Positions 17,591 through 25,886 are shown, counted from the first letter of the stretch. The stretch: 64,000 bases of DNA from an uncultured Oscillospiraceae bacterium (GCA_900757655.1 CAAEOT010000026.1:46172-110171), one strand, 5' to 3'. The notes: generated by a model not told the origin, from the sequence alone. Numbers and translations: made by a program.

Positions 17591-18415
17591 TTGAAGCATA
17601 CAAAACGGATCGCGGCGCTGCTGCTTGCGCTCGCGCTGTGTTTTTCCTGTGCAGCGTGCAGCAAGACGGTCGGCAGCTACCGCGTGGTCAAGACGCTCGG
17701 CACGGAGCAGTTTCGCATCGGCTTTCGCGACGGAGATCAGGCGGCGGTGTATGTCAATGCCGCACTCAAGGTCCTCGCGGCCGACGGGACGATCCACAGC
17801 CTCGCGCTCAAGTGGTTCGGCACGGACGACACGACCTTTGACAGCGACGCCAATGCGCTCGACGCGCTTGGCGACATTCCGCAGCGCACGTTCATCATGG
17901 GCCTGAACGAGGAGCGCTTTCCCATGAGCTATGCCGACGGCGACGGTTACAGTGGCTTTGATGTCGAGCTTGCGCAGGCGGTCTGCGCCCGCCTCGGTTG
18001 GACGCTGCAGTATCAGCCGATCTCGAATCAGAACGCCTATGTCGAGCTCTCGAGCGGCAATGTCGACTGCGCCTGGGGCGGCATGGTGCTCGACCAGACC
18101 GACAGCAAGGACAGCAAGAACAAGAAAAAGCAGAAGATGACGCTCACCGCGCCCTATCTTGAAAATGAGCTGCAGCTCATCGTGCGCGGCGACTCGAAAT
18201 ACCGCACCACCGGCAGCCTCAAGGGCACGACCGTCCTGCTCGGCACGGACGAGACGTACATGGCCGCCCTCTCGGCCGACGAGAAGCTCCTGAAGCATTT
18301 CGGCGCGGCGCAGCGTGTCACCGGCGGGTCGAAGGCGTGCTTTGAGGCGCTCTCGGCCGGGTCGTGCGCCGCCATCGTGGCCGACAGCACGGCCCTCGCT
18401 TATTATACGCACTGA
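17591..18415 (+). CDS. Second solute-binding lipoprotein, also apparently circularly permuted
   Basis: A 274-residue protein. The TTG at 17591 follows GGGAGG at a good distance and gives a proper lipoprotein signal (MKHTKRIAALLLALALCFSC, then AAC). As in the first binding protein, the normal C-terminal segment comes first: TEQFRIGFRDGD...VNAALKVLAADGTIHSLALKWF (residues 38-76). It is followed by the normal N-terminal segment (FIMGLNEERFPMSY, YSGFDVELAQAVCARLGW; 101-137), the middle (ELSSGNVDCAWGGM, APYLENEL, SLKGTTVLLGT) and the final CAAIVADSTALAYY. It is much diverged from the first copy and has a lysine-rich insert (about 171-183). Possibly a second specificity for the same permease. Confidence 0.88.
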   Translation: MKHTKRIAALLLALALCFSCAACSKTVGSYRVVKTLGTEQFRIGFRDGDQAAVYVNAALKVLAADGTIHSLALKWFGTDDTTFDSDANALDALGDIPQRTFIMGLNEERFPMSYADGDGYSGFDVELAQAVCARLGWTLQYQPISNQNAYVELSSGNVDCAWGGMVLDQTDSKDSKNKKKQKMTLTAPYLENELQLIVRGDSKYRTTGSLKGTTVLLGTDETYMAALSADEKLLKHFGAAQRVTGGSKACFEALSAGSCAAIVADSTALAYYTH

Positions 18416-18422
18416 CCGTCTG

Positions 18423-18456
18423 GCCGCCCGCGCGGGGCTCTGCGCGGGCGGCTTTT
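18423..18456 (+). terminator. Terminator after the second binding protein
   Basis: An 11-bp stem (GCCGCCCGCGC / GCGCGGGCGGC) with an 8-base loop is followed by TTTT. Confidence 0.8.
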
Positions 18457-18595
18457 CGTGTCATGGCCGCGCTTTTTCGCCCCGGTTTGCAAAAAGGGTT
18501 CCCGCTTTTGCGTCAACTGTGCTATACTGACTGTGTCCGCGCCTGCCGAACTGGCGGAATTTTTCACTTGCGCGGGCAGAAACACAGGTACGCCT

Positions 18596-20008
18596 ATGTC
18601 GAACAGCAACAATAAATACAAAACCCTCGTGTCCAACACCATGCTCATCAGTCTCGGCACCTTCGGCAGCAAGCTGCTGGTGTTTTTCATGGTGCGCTTT
18701 TACACGAGCTATCTTACCCCAGCGGACTACGGCACCGCCGATCTCATCACGCAGACGGCCAATCTGCTCTTCCCGCTCATCAGCCTCGGCATCACGGACG
18801 GCGTGTTCCGTTTCGCCGTGGACCACACAGAGCAGCGGCGCAACATCTTCTCCGTCGGCGTGTATACGATTCTGGCGGGCGCCGTGCTGCTCGTGGCCAT
18901 TTTGCCGCTGCTGGGGCTCTTCCCGCAGTTTGACGGGTTCCTCTGGCTGATCGCACTGTACACGATGTGCTCGTGCTTCCACTCGCTGTGTGCGCAGTTC
19001 GTGCGCGCCGAGGGACACACGGCGCTCTTCGCCGTGCAGGGCATGATCAACACCGTGCTCGTCATCGGGCTCAACGTGCTCTTCCTCGTCGGTCTGCGCA
19101 TGGGCATCACGGGCTATGTGCTCTCCGTCGCGCTGGCGGATCTGGCGTGCACGCTGCTTCTGTTCGTGCGCGAGCGGCTCTGGCGCCAGCTCATGCTCCG
19201 CCCGGGCTGGGCTGCCGCGCGCGAAATGCTGGCCTACAGCATTCCCATGATCCCGACAACGGTGTTCTGGTGGATCACGAGCGTGTCCGACCGCTACATG
19301 GTCACGGCCTACCTCGGCGTGGACGCCAACGGTATTTACGCCGTGTCCTACAAGATGCCGACGATCCTGTCGCTCGTGTCGGGCATTTTCATGGAGGCGT
19401 GGCAGTTTTCCGCCGTCTCGGAGGCGCAGGGCAGCCGGCGCGAGCACATCCGCTTCTTCTCGAAGGTCTGGTGCTCGTTCCAGTCGGTGATGTTCCTTGC
19501 CGGCGCGTGCATCATCGCCTTCGCCGTGCCGGAGATCCATGTGCTCACGACCGAGCAGTATTACGGCGCGTGGCTGTATGTGCCGGTGCTCGGCATGGCC
19601 ATGGTCTTTTCCGCGTTCGTGAGCTACCTCGGCAGCGTCTACATGGTCGAAAAGTGCAGCAAGCGCACGTTCGTCACATCCATGATCGGCGCGCTGCTCA
19701 ACATCGCGCTCAACTTCCTGCTCATCCCGTCGAAGCTCGGCGTGCAGGGCGCGGCCATCGCCACGTGCGCAAGCTATTTTGTCGTGTTTGTCATCCGGGC
19801 AGTGGATGCGCGCAAGTTCATCCCGTTCCGGTTTTATGTTGTGGGCGTCACGGAAAACTGCATCCTGGTGACGGTGCAGACGCTCTTCATCGTCCTGCAG
19901 CTTCCGGGCTGGAAGATCGCGCAGGCAGTGTGCATCTTACTGCTGCTCCTGCTCAACCGTAAGCCGCTTCTGGCCGGCGCGGGAAAGATCGTCCGCTTCC
20001 GCCGCTGA
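18596..20008 (+). CDS. Polysaccharide biosynthesis flippase (Wzx/MATE-like)
   Basis: A 470-residue membrane protein with about 12-14 hydrophobic segments. The start MSNSNNKYKTLVSNTMLISL at 18596 is typical of the oligosaccharide flippase family, and FYTSYLTPADYGTADLI is the usual second block. Earlier in-frame starts from 18458 would run through the promoter (extended -10 TGCTATACT at 18520-18528). The ribosome site is weak (CAGG). It probably flips a lipid-linked glycan; no sugar-synthesis cluster is adjacent. Confidence 0.88.
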   Translation: MSNSNNKYKTLVSNTMLISLGTFGSKLLVFFMVRFYTSYLTPADYGTADLITQTANLLFPLISLGITDGVFRFAVDHTEQRRNIFSVGVYTILAGAVLLVAILPLLGLFPQFDGFLWLIALYTMCSCFHSLCAQFVRAEGHTALFAVQGMINTVLVIGLNVLFLVGLRMGITGYVLSVALADLACTLLLFVRERLWRQLMLRPGWAAAREMLAYSIPMIPTTVFWWITSVSDRYMVTAYLGVDANGIYAVSYKMPTILSLVSGIFMEAWQFSAVSEAQGSRREHIRFFSKVWCSFQSVMFLAGACIIAFAVPEIHVLTTEQYYGAWLYVPVLGMAMVFSAFVSYLGSVYMVEKCSKRTFVTSMIGALLNIALNFLLIPSKLGVQGAAIATCASYFVVFVIRAVDARKFIPFRFYVVGVTENCILVTVQTLFIVLQLPGWKIAQAVCILLLLLLNRKPLLAGAGKIVRFRR

Positions 20009-20033
20009 CGCAACGATTTGGAGGATTTGTAAT

Positions 20034-20510
20034 TTGAAGATTTGGAACAGCCTGTTTGGGAAGATCGTCATGACCTTTCTCATCTCCATGGTGCCGGTGC
20101 TTGAGCTGCGCGGTGCGATCCCGATCGGCGTGGCGCATGGCCTGGATTACCGCATCGCCATCGCGGTGTCCATCCTCGGCAACCTCGTGCCGGTGCCGTT
20201 CATTGTGCTCTTCATCCGCAAGATCTTTGCCTGGCTGCGCACGAAGAGCGAGCGGCTCAACGGCTTTGTCACGCGCATGGAGCAGCGCGCGCTCAAAAAG
20301 TCGGACACCGTGCGCCGTGCGCGCTTCTGGGGTCTGTTCATTTTTGTGGCCATTCCGCTGCCGGGCACCGGCGCGTGGACGGGCTCGCTCATCGCGGCCA
20401 TGCTGGAGATGCGCGTTAAGGAGGCCTTCCCGCCGATCGCGCTCGGTGTTGTCACGGCCGGTGTCATCGTCGCCGTCGTGACGTATGGCGCGGCGTCGCT
20501 GCTGTTTTAG
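20034..20510 (+). CDS. Small multidrug-export-type membrane protein (COG2426 family)
   Basis: A 158-residue protein with four to five hydrophobic stretches. The TTG start at 20034 follows GGAGG. The blocks VPVLELRGAIPIGVAHGLDY near the N-terminus and PLPGTGAWTGSLIAAMLEM in the C-terminal half are characteristic. The family is named after a suspected drug-export role that has little direct proof. It lies 25 bases after the flippase, probably in one transcript. Confidence 0.85.
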   Translation: MKIWNSLFGKIVMTFLISMVPVLELRGAIPIGVAHGLDYRIAIAVSILGNLVPVPFIVLFIRKIFAWLRTKSERLNGFVTRMEQRALKKSDTVRRARFWGLFIFVAIPLPGTGAWTGSLIAAMLEMRVKEAFPPIALGVVTAGVIVAVVTYGAASLLF

Positions 20511-20589
20511 CTCCAACGAGGACCACTGCGCCGGGCTTTTGTTGGAAAAGGCTGCGGGCGCGAACGCCGGAAGGCTTTTTGACGCACGC

Positions 20590-20628
20590 AAAAAATCCCG
20601 CTGTCCCATGGGACAGCGGGATTCTTTT
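20590..20628. terminator. Bidirectional terminator between the small export gene and pckG
   Basis: A long palindrome (AATCCCGCTGTCCC / GGGACAGCGGGATT). The minus strand shows a T6 tract for pckG and the plus strand a weaker TCTTTTA. Confidence 0.85.
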
Positions 20629-20637
20629 ATGTACCTG

Positions 20638-22407
20638 TTACTCGGCAAACGCTTTTTCCAGTGCCTCGAGTTCCTCGCGCAGCTCGTGCGGCAACTTGTC
20701 GCCGAACTGCTCGAAGTATTCGCGGATGCCCGCGCAGTTTTCGCGCCAGCTTTCGGCGTCGAGCGTCAGCAGCTCCCTGAGCGTCTCGACCGTCACGCCG
20801 CTGCCGTCGAGGTTGATGTCCTCGGGCTTCGGCTCGTAGCCGATGACCGTCTCGTCCGCGCCCACTTCGTCAAAGCAGCGCTTGAGGATCCACTCGAGCA
20901 CGCGCAGGTTGTCGCCGAAGCCCGGCCACAGGAAGCGGCCGTTGTCGTCCGTGCGGAACCAGTTGACGTTGAAGATCTTCGGCGCGTTTGGCAGCTTCTC
21001 GCCCATGTCGAGCCAGTGCTGCCAGTAGTCGGCCATATTGTAGCCGCAGAACGGGCGCATGGCCATCGGGTCGCGGCGCACAACGCCCACGGCGCCGGTC
21101 GCGGCGGCCGTTGTCTCAGACGCCATCGTCGCGCCGACGAATACACCGTGCGCCCAGTCGCGGGACTGGTAGACCAGCGGGGCGGTCTTTGCGCGGCGGC
21201 CGCCGAAGATGATCGCGCTGATCGGCACGCCGGTGCCCTTGAAGAACTCCTCGCTGATGCACGGGCAGTTTTCCGCCGGTGCGGTGAAGCGGCTGTTCGG
21301 GTGCGCGCCGCGCGTGCCGTCGCTGCCGTCCCACACCTCGCCCTTCCAGTTGCGCAGGTGGCCCTTGGGCGGCTGTTTGGTCATGCCCTCCCACCAGACG
21401 GTCATGTCGTCCTCATTGAGCACGACGTTCGTGAAGATGGTGTTTTTGCTCGTGGATGCGAGCGCATTCGGGTTGGATTTCTGGCTTGTGCCGGGGGCGA
21501 CGCCGAAGAAGCCGTTTTCCGGGTTCACGGCCCAGAGGCGGCCGTCCGGGCCGACGCGCAGCCAGGCGATGTCGTCGCCGACGGTCCAGCACTTCCAGCC
21601 GTTTTTGCGGTAGCCCTCGGGCGGAATGAGCATGGCGAGGTTCGTCTTGCCGCACGCGGACGGGAACGCGCCCGTCACATAACGCACTTCGCCCTTGGGA
21701 TTCTGGATACCGAGGATGAGCATGTGCTCAGCCAGCCACCCCTCGCGGCGGCCGAGCACGGAGGCGATGCGCAGCGAGAAGCACTTTTTGCCCTGCAGCA
21801 CGTTGCCACCGTAGTTGGAGTTGACGGAGATGATCTTGTTCTCCTCCGGGAAGTGGACGATGTAGCGATTCTCGGGGTCGAGCGTGACCTTGGAGTGCAC
21901 GCCGAGGATGACGTCGCTGCTGTCGCCGAGCGCCTCGAGCACCTTCGTGCCGATGCGCGTCATGATGGCCATGTTCAGCACGACGTAGATCGAGTCCGTG
22001 ACCTCGATGCCGTACTTGGCAAACGGGGAGCCGATCACGCCCATGGCGTAGGGGATGACATACATCGTGCGGCCGGCCATGGCGCCGCGCAAAATCTCGT
22101 GCAGCTTGGCCTTCATCTCGTCCGGATCCATCCAGTTATTTGTGGGGCCGGCCTCTTCGCGGGTCCTGGAGCAGATAAATGTCCGGCCCTCGACACGCGC
22201 CACGTCGTTGACGTCGCTGCGATTGAGATAGCAGCCGGGCAGTTTTTCTTCATTGAGTTTGATGAGCTCGCCGGTTTCCACGGCGATTTTGCGCAGGGAT
22301 TTGAGCTGGGCCTCCGAGCCGTCGATCCAGACGATCTCTTTCGGGGTCGTGAGTTCGGCGGTTTTCCGCACCAGCTCCAGTACGGACGGGTTTTGCGTCA
22401 GTTCCAT
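20638..22407 (-). CDS. pckG: Phosphoenolpyruvate carboxykinase (GTP)
   Basis: A 589-residue protein of GTP-type length. The P-loop is FPSACGKTNLAML (mid-protein), with the GTP-family blocks GDDIAWLRVGPDGRLWAVNP and ENGFFGVAPGTS and a hyper-reactive Cys inside the P-loop. It interconverts oxaloacetate and PEP; in gut anaerobes the carboxylating direction often feeds a fumarate/succinate branch, but the direction cannot be read from sequence. The ATG follows AAAAAGGAGAAGCTGACAAC. It is monocistronic. Confidence 0.97.
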   Translation of the reverse strand: MELTQNPSVLELVRKTAELTTPKEIVWIDGSEAQLKSLRKIAVETGELIKLNEEKLPGCYLNRSDVNDVARVEGRTFICSRTREEAGPTNNWMDPDEMKAKLHEILRGAMAGRTMYVIPYAMGVIGSPFAKYGIEVTDSIYVVLNMAIMTRIGTKVLEALGDSSDVILGVHSKVTLDPENRYIVHFPEENKIISVNSNYGGNVLQGKKCFSLRIASVLGRREGWLAEHMLILGIQNPKGEVRYVTGAFPSACGKTNLAMLIPPEGYRKNGWKCWTVGDDIAWLRVGPDGRLWAVNPENGFFGVAPGTSQKSNPNALASTSKNTIFTNVVLNEDDMTVWWEGMTKQPPKGHLRNWKGEVWDGSDGTRGAHPNSRFTAPAENCPCISEEFFKGTGVPISAIIFGGRRAKTAPLVYQSRDWAHGVFVGATMASETTAAATGAVGVVRRDPMAMRPFCGYNMADYWQHWLDMGEKLPNAPKIFNVNWFRTDDNGRFLWPGFGDNLRVLEWILKRCFDEVGADETVIGYEPKPEDINLDGSGVTVETLRELLTLDAESWRENCAGIREYFEQFGDKLPHELREELEALEKAFAE

Positions 22408-22603
22408 GTTGTCAGCTTCTCCTTTTTGACTAAAATTTCTCGACCTTGATCCGTATCTATACTACATTTCTCTGAAAATACCTTACACCATCCCGCCGCG
22501 CCTGTAAACCCCAAAACGGAAACTTTCCCTGTGAACCTTTTCACACAGGCGCATTTGTGCTACAATGCGCACAGACATTTCCAATCCGAAGGAGGAAAGC
22601 CCC

Positions 22604-23065
22604 ATGTGGAAAACCGTTGCGCCGGCGGCGGCAGTGCTGACAGCCGAGGCGGTCATCCGGCGCAAGATCAACGCCCTGCCGGCCGAGACCTTCCCGCTGC
22701 GCATCGGGCGGCGCGTGCAGCTGCGCCGGGCGCACAACCGCGGCCTGCTGTGCAGCAAGCTCGCGCAAAAGCCGCGGGCGGCCGCTGCGCTGCAGACTGT
22801 GTCTGCTGCTGCGCTCGCGGCCATGGCGGCCGTGTGTGTCTGCCGCCGGAGCGGCACGGCGCTGCAGATCGGCATGGGCCTGATGCTCGGCGGCGCGCTG
22901 GCCAACCTCATCGAGCGCTGGGCGCGCGGGTCGGTCACGGACTATGTGTACCTGCCGCGTGCGGTCATCCCGTTTTTCCGGCGCATCATCTGGAACGCGG
23001 CCGACCTGAGCGTCCTGACCGGCTGCATCACGGCAGTGATCGCACTGCTGTGCGAAAAATTGTAA
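22604..23065 (+). CDS. lspA: Divergent signal peptidase II (LspA-like)
   Basis: A 153-residue protein with ATG at 22604 behind GGAGG. The C-terminal half has the LspA core: GGALANLIERWARGSVTDYV with Asp113 and WNAADLSVLTG with Asp134, the two catalytic aspartates. The N-terminal half is unusual: the typical T-x-N-x-G-A-A-F block is replaced by HNRGLLCSKLAQ, and the first TM is short. It would cleave lipoprotein signals such as those of the two binding proteins here. An extended -10 (TGCTACAAT, 22558-22566) serves as promoter. A second, standard lspA may exist elsewhere. Confidence 0.75.
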   Translation: MWKTVAPAAAVLTAEAVIRRKINALPAETFPLRIGRRVQLRRAHNRGLLCSKLAQKPRAAAALQTVSAAALAAMAAVCVCRRSGTALQIGMGLMLGGALANLIERWARGSVTDYVYLPRAVIPFFRRIIWNAADLSVLTGCITAVIALLCEKL

Positions 23066-23507
23066 TTATGTCAACTAAATTATGTAAATTTATTTGGCAA
23101 AGTAACAAAGGCTCAAAATGGATGAAAATGTAGCATAATACTGCGTATTGTGACGGATAAGGTATTCGTTTTATTGTTGCATATACAAAATTATGTAAAC
23201 TAGAATTATGTAAACAAATTGGGCGCACTAACAAAGCCTTCCCCTTGAGGGGAAGGTGCCGAGCTGTGTTCGGCGGATGAGGTGGAAAGGTTACGTTTTC
23301 CCCGGCGCCTTCGGCAGTGCGGTGCATTCCATAAGGTATCTGCGCAGCAGGGGAGCACGAGGGGGCAAGGCCCTCTCGTAAGAAATCGAGCTGTTTTTTG
23401 GCAGCGGTACACCCAGCCGCAAAATATTCCGTCCATAGAGCAGCAGGGGAGCACGAGGGGGCAAGGTCCGCCTCGTAATGGATTCGGCTATCTTTTTGCC
23501 TTTCAGA
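23066..23507. repeat. Gene-free, repeat-rich stretch (dispersed intergenic repeats)
   Basis: No gene is seen. From about 23232 to 23286 there is a dispersed repeat (CCTTCCCCTTGAGGGGAAGG, then GCGGATGAGGTGG) of a type common between genes in Clostridia. Two copies of another unit follow: 23344-23390 and 23437-23487, each with GCAGGGGAGCACGAGGGGGC; a third copy lies at 25921-25970. TTATGTAAA-type short repeats occur at 23081-23090 and 23190-23215. Origin unknown. Confidence 0.65.
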
Positions 23508-23818
23508 CAAAAAGATAGCCCCTTGCTCCAACATCGGAACAAGGGGCTATCCTGCCGTGTTCGGTTCCATCACCAGAACCTCCTTTTGTTTTCTTTTCCT
23601 GCCGTGTGCAGAGGTTTCGCGCTGCACGCGGACTCCGACCGCCGGGAAGGAACATGCGTTTGCAAGATTCCGCACCACTGCGTGCCGTCTCCGGAATGAC
23701 AGAACCCTGTCTGCTTCCGGACGATTCAGTACATCGGACTCACCTCCATCGATTGCGCTGAACCTGTATTCTAAAGGCGCTGCCCCTCGTGAGGGGCTGC
23801 TGCTCTTCTCTGGTTCTG
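23508..23818 (-). ncRNA. Candidate structured small RNA of about 300 nt with its own promoter and terminator
   Basis: On the minus strand a consensus promoter is followed by about 270 bases without a sizeable ORF and a strong terminator (stem AGCCCCTTGTTCC / GGAGCAAGGGGCT, then TCTTTTTG). The 5' segment CCAGAACC (23812-23819) pairs with GGTTCTGG (about 23570-23577), closing the body. Inner hairpins: GCCCCT / AGGGGC (about 23781-23796), CCGGAA...GACAG / CTGTC...TTCCGG (about 23700-23730) and GTGCAG / CTGCAC near 23618. Tiny ORFs with good ribosome sites lie inside (M-Y-stop; MEPNTAG-stop before the terminator). It could be a raiA-class or other Firmicutes ncRNA, but I cannot confirm the family. 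It lacks RNase P, tmRNA and SRP signatures. Confidence 0.65.
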
Positions 23819-23823
23819 GCTAC

Positions 23824-23852
23824 AGTATAGCAGTGCGTCTTCTTTTTGTCAA
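23824..23852 (-). promoter_or_regulatory. Consensus promoter of the candidate small RNA
   Basis: On the minus strand TTGACA (23847-23852), a 17-base spacer and TATACT (23824-23829), among the best promoters in the window and not in front of any protein gene of normal size. Confidence 0.85.
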
Positions 23853-24018
23853 TGATTTAATTAACAAAAATTGAATGAAATGTTCAGTAAAAACGCCGAA
23901 TTTTTCACTGCCTCGTGCCAACGCCCCTGCATGCGGGGCGCTGGCAAATCCTCCGCGCGGCGCGCAAAAGGAAAACCGCCGTGCGTGTCCGTCGGCGCAC
24001 AGCGGCAGCAGCTTCGGT

Positions 24019-24081
24019 TCAGCGGTCGCTCGGAGCGGCGCTCTGGCCGCCGAAGATCCAGTCGTCGAGGTCCTGGCCCAT
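24019..24081 (-). CDS. Possible 20-residue small protein
   Basis: An ATG at complement 24079-24081 follows a strong GGGAGGTG site with 7-base spacing and encodes MGQDLDDWIFGGQSAAPSDR then TGA. A TACAAT -10-like element lies about 40 bases upstream, and a strong hairpin (GCCAGCGCCCC / GGGGCGTTGGC, about 23918-23946) follows. Without homologs this may be a real small protein, a leader peptide or chance. The rest of 23853-24170 shows no gene. Confidence 0.35.
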   Translation of the reverse strand: MGQDLDDWIFGGQSAAPSDR

Positions 24082-24174
24082 GTGTTTTCACCTCCCGGAT
24101 GATTCGCATACGGCCATTGTATGTGCCGCGGCGCGAAAAAATGCACGAACCGGCGCAGCCGAACTAGAAAGAAC

Positions 24175-24203
24175 TTGAAACCGTCGGCCGTTTGCGCTAT
24201 AAT
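24175..24203 (+). promoter_or_regulatory. Promoter of the PpiC-type foldase gene
   Basis: TTGAAA (24175-24180), 17 bases, and a perfect TATAAT (24198-24203). Confidence 0.85.
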
Positions 24204-24276
24204 CTATGCATATTTTCCGGAAACGGAGCCTGTCTCCGCGGGCAACACTATTTTCAAAGGATAAGGTGAATCACGA

Positions 24277-25848
24277 ATGAGTGCATCCCAGGACAAGAAG
24301 CGCCGCACAGATGAGCGTGCGCTGGGCACGGAGCGCCGCCAGGTCGCCTCGCAGAAGGAAGCCAAAGAGCGCAAGCAAAGCAAGATCAAGTGGACGGTCG
24401 GCTCGATCATCGTCGTGCTGCTCGTTGCCGCGATTCTGATCGGCAACTCCAGCCTCTTTTACACCGCGCGCCCCGCGCTGCAGGTCGGCGATGTGAAGTA
24501 TTCCTCGGCCGAGGTCAATTACGCCTACCGCACGGCCTACCTCTCGTTCTGCAACCAGTACGGCAACTATCTGACCTATGTCAAGCTGGACACCAGCAAG
24601 CCGCTCGATGAGCAGGAATGCGGCATCAGTGACGAGTTTGACACCTGGGACGATTATTTCCGGGACGCTGCCGAGAAGAATCTGGTGCAGGTCACGGCGC
24701 TGTGCGATGCCGCCGAGAAGGCCGGCGTCTCGCTCGACGAGGACGACCAGCACGAGGTCGATGAGCAGTTTTCCTACATCGAGCTCGCTGCCAAGCAGTA
24801 TAAGTACAACTCCGTCAGCAAGTATCTCCAGGCGGCCTACGGCAACGGCGTGACCAAGAAGGTCGTGCGCCACATGCTCGAGATGAGCCAGCTTGCTACG
24901 AAGTATTCGCAGCAGCAGTACGATAGCTACACCTACACGCCCGAGCAGATCGCAGCGAGCTACGCCGAGAAAAAGGACAGCTACGACACGTTCAGCTATC
25001 AGTACTACTTCGTCCAGGCCGACACGGAAGATACCACGGACGACGACGGCAACACCTCTGCCAAGACCACGGACGCCACGATGGCGGCCGCCAAGGCCAC
25101 GGCCGACAAGATCGCCGCTGCCACGCATGATGCGGACAGCTTCACTGCCGCCGTCACGGCAAACGTGCCCGCCAAGGAGTCCGAGGACGGCACGACCACT
25201 GCGCCGAGCGTCACGGACAATACCGACACCAAGGGCTCGGGCTTCAGCTCCGCCGTGTACGCCGACTGGCTCTACAGCGCCGACCGCCACGCCAATGACG
25301 TGACCGTCGTGGAGCAGGAGAACAGCGGCTACTACGTCGTGCTCTTCGAGAGCCGCGATGATAATACCTATAATACCGTCAATGTCCGCCATATCCTCAT
25401 CAAGGCCGAGGACAGCGACAGCGACGGCACGTATTCCGATGACGACAAGAAGAAGGCCAAGGACGCGATCGACGATGTCTATGAGCGCTGGACGCAGAGC
25501 GACCAGACCGAGGACGACTTCGCACAGCTGGCCAATTCCTTCAGCCAGGACAGCGGCTCGAACACCAAGGGCGGCCTGTATGAGAACGTCTACAAGGGCC
25601 AGATGGTGCAGGAGTTCAACGATTTCTGCTTTGACCCCGCGCGCAAGCCGGGTGACGTGGGCATCGTCTTCAATGAGAGCGATTCCTACTGCGGCTACCA
25701 CCTCGTGTACTACGTCGGTCAGGGCGAGCGCTACTGCGATTACCTTGGCGATCAGGCGCTGCGCACGGCGGACTTCAATGAATGGGAGAGCACGTTCTTC
25801 GACGGCTGGACCAGCACCGAGCTCAAGGGCATGAAGTACGTCGGATAA
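24277..25848 (+). CDS. Membrane-anchored PpiC/SurA-type peptidyl-prolyl isomerase
   Basis: A 523-residue protein with a basic cytoplasmic start, one TM helix (about residues 37-57: IKWTVGSIIVVLLVAAILIG) and a long outside part. A SurA-like helical region (about 70-230) is followed by an acidic Thr/Ser/Asp-rich linker and a parvulin domain beginning near VNVRHILIKAED and ending GYHLVYYVG. It should assist folding of exported proteins, like PrsA, but is anchored by a helix and not by lipid. The start is preceded by AAGGATAAGGTGA. Confidence 0.88.
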   Translation: MSASQDKKRRTDERALGTERRQVASQKEAKERKQSKIKWTVGSIIVVLLVAAILIGNSSLFYTARPALQVGDVKYSSAEVNYAYRTAYLSFCNQYGNYLTYVKLDTSKPLDEQECGISDEFDTWDDYFRDAAEKNLVQVTALCDAAEKAGVSLDEDDQHEVDEQFSYIELAAKQYKYNSVSKYLQAAYGNGVTKKVVRHMLEMSQLATKYSQQQYDSYTYTPEQIAASYAEKKDSYDTFSYQYYFVQADTEDTTDDDGNTSAKTTDATMAAAKATADKIAAATHDADSFTAAVTANVPAKESEDGTTTAPSVTDNTDTKGSGFSSAVYADWLYSADRHANDVTVVEQENSGYYVVLFESRDDNTYNTVNVRHILIKAEDSDSDGTYSDDDKKKAKDAIDDVYERWTQSDQTEDDFAQLANSFSQDSGSNTKGGLYENVYKGQMVQEFNDFCFDPARKPGDVGIVFNESDSYCGYHLVYYVGQGERYCDYLGDQALRTADFNEWESTFFDGWTSTELKGMKYVG

Positions 25849-25861
25849 ATCAGACACACGT

Positions 25862-25886
25862 CAGAGCCGCCCGCCGGGCGGCTCTG
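25862..25886 (+). terminator. Hairpin terminator after the foldase gene
   Basis: An 11-bp stem (CAGAGCCGCCC / GGGCGGCTCTG) with a 3-base loop; the U-tract is weak (TGTCTAT). Confidence 0.6.

Noticed and set aside
23028..23534. Minus-strand open frame of 168 codons with repeated SCSPAA segments
   Set aside because: It is just a translation of the dispersed repeats; no ribosome site and no protein features.
23508..23818. RNase P, SRP RNA or tmRNA identity for the candidate small RNA (GGAGGTGAGTCCG resembles the RNase P GAGGAAAGTCC)
   Set aside because: The 3' partner ACAGA-A of RNase P, the SRP tetraloop region and the tmRNA ends are not found.
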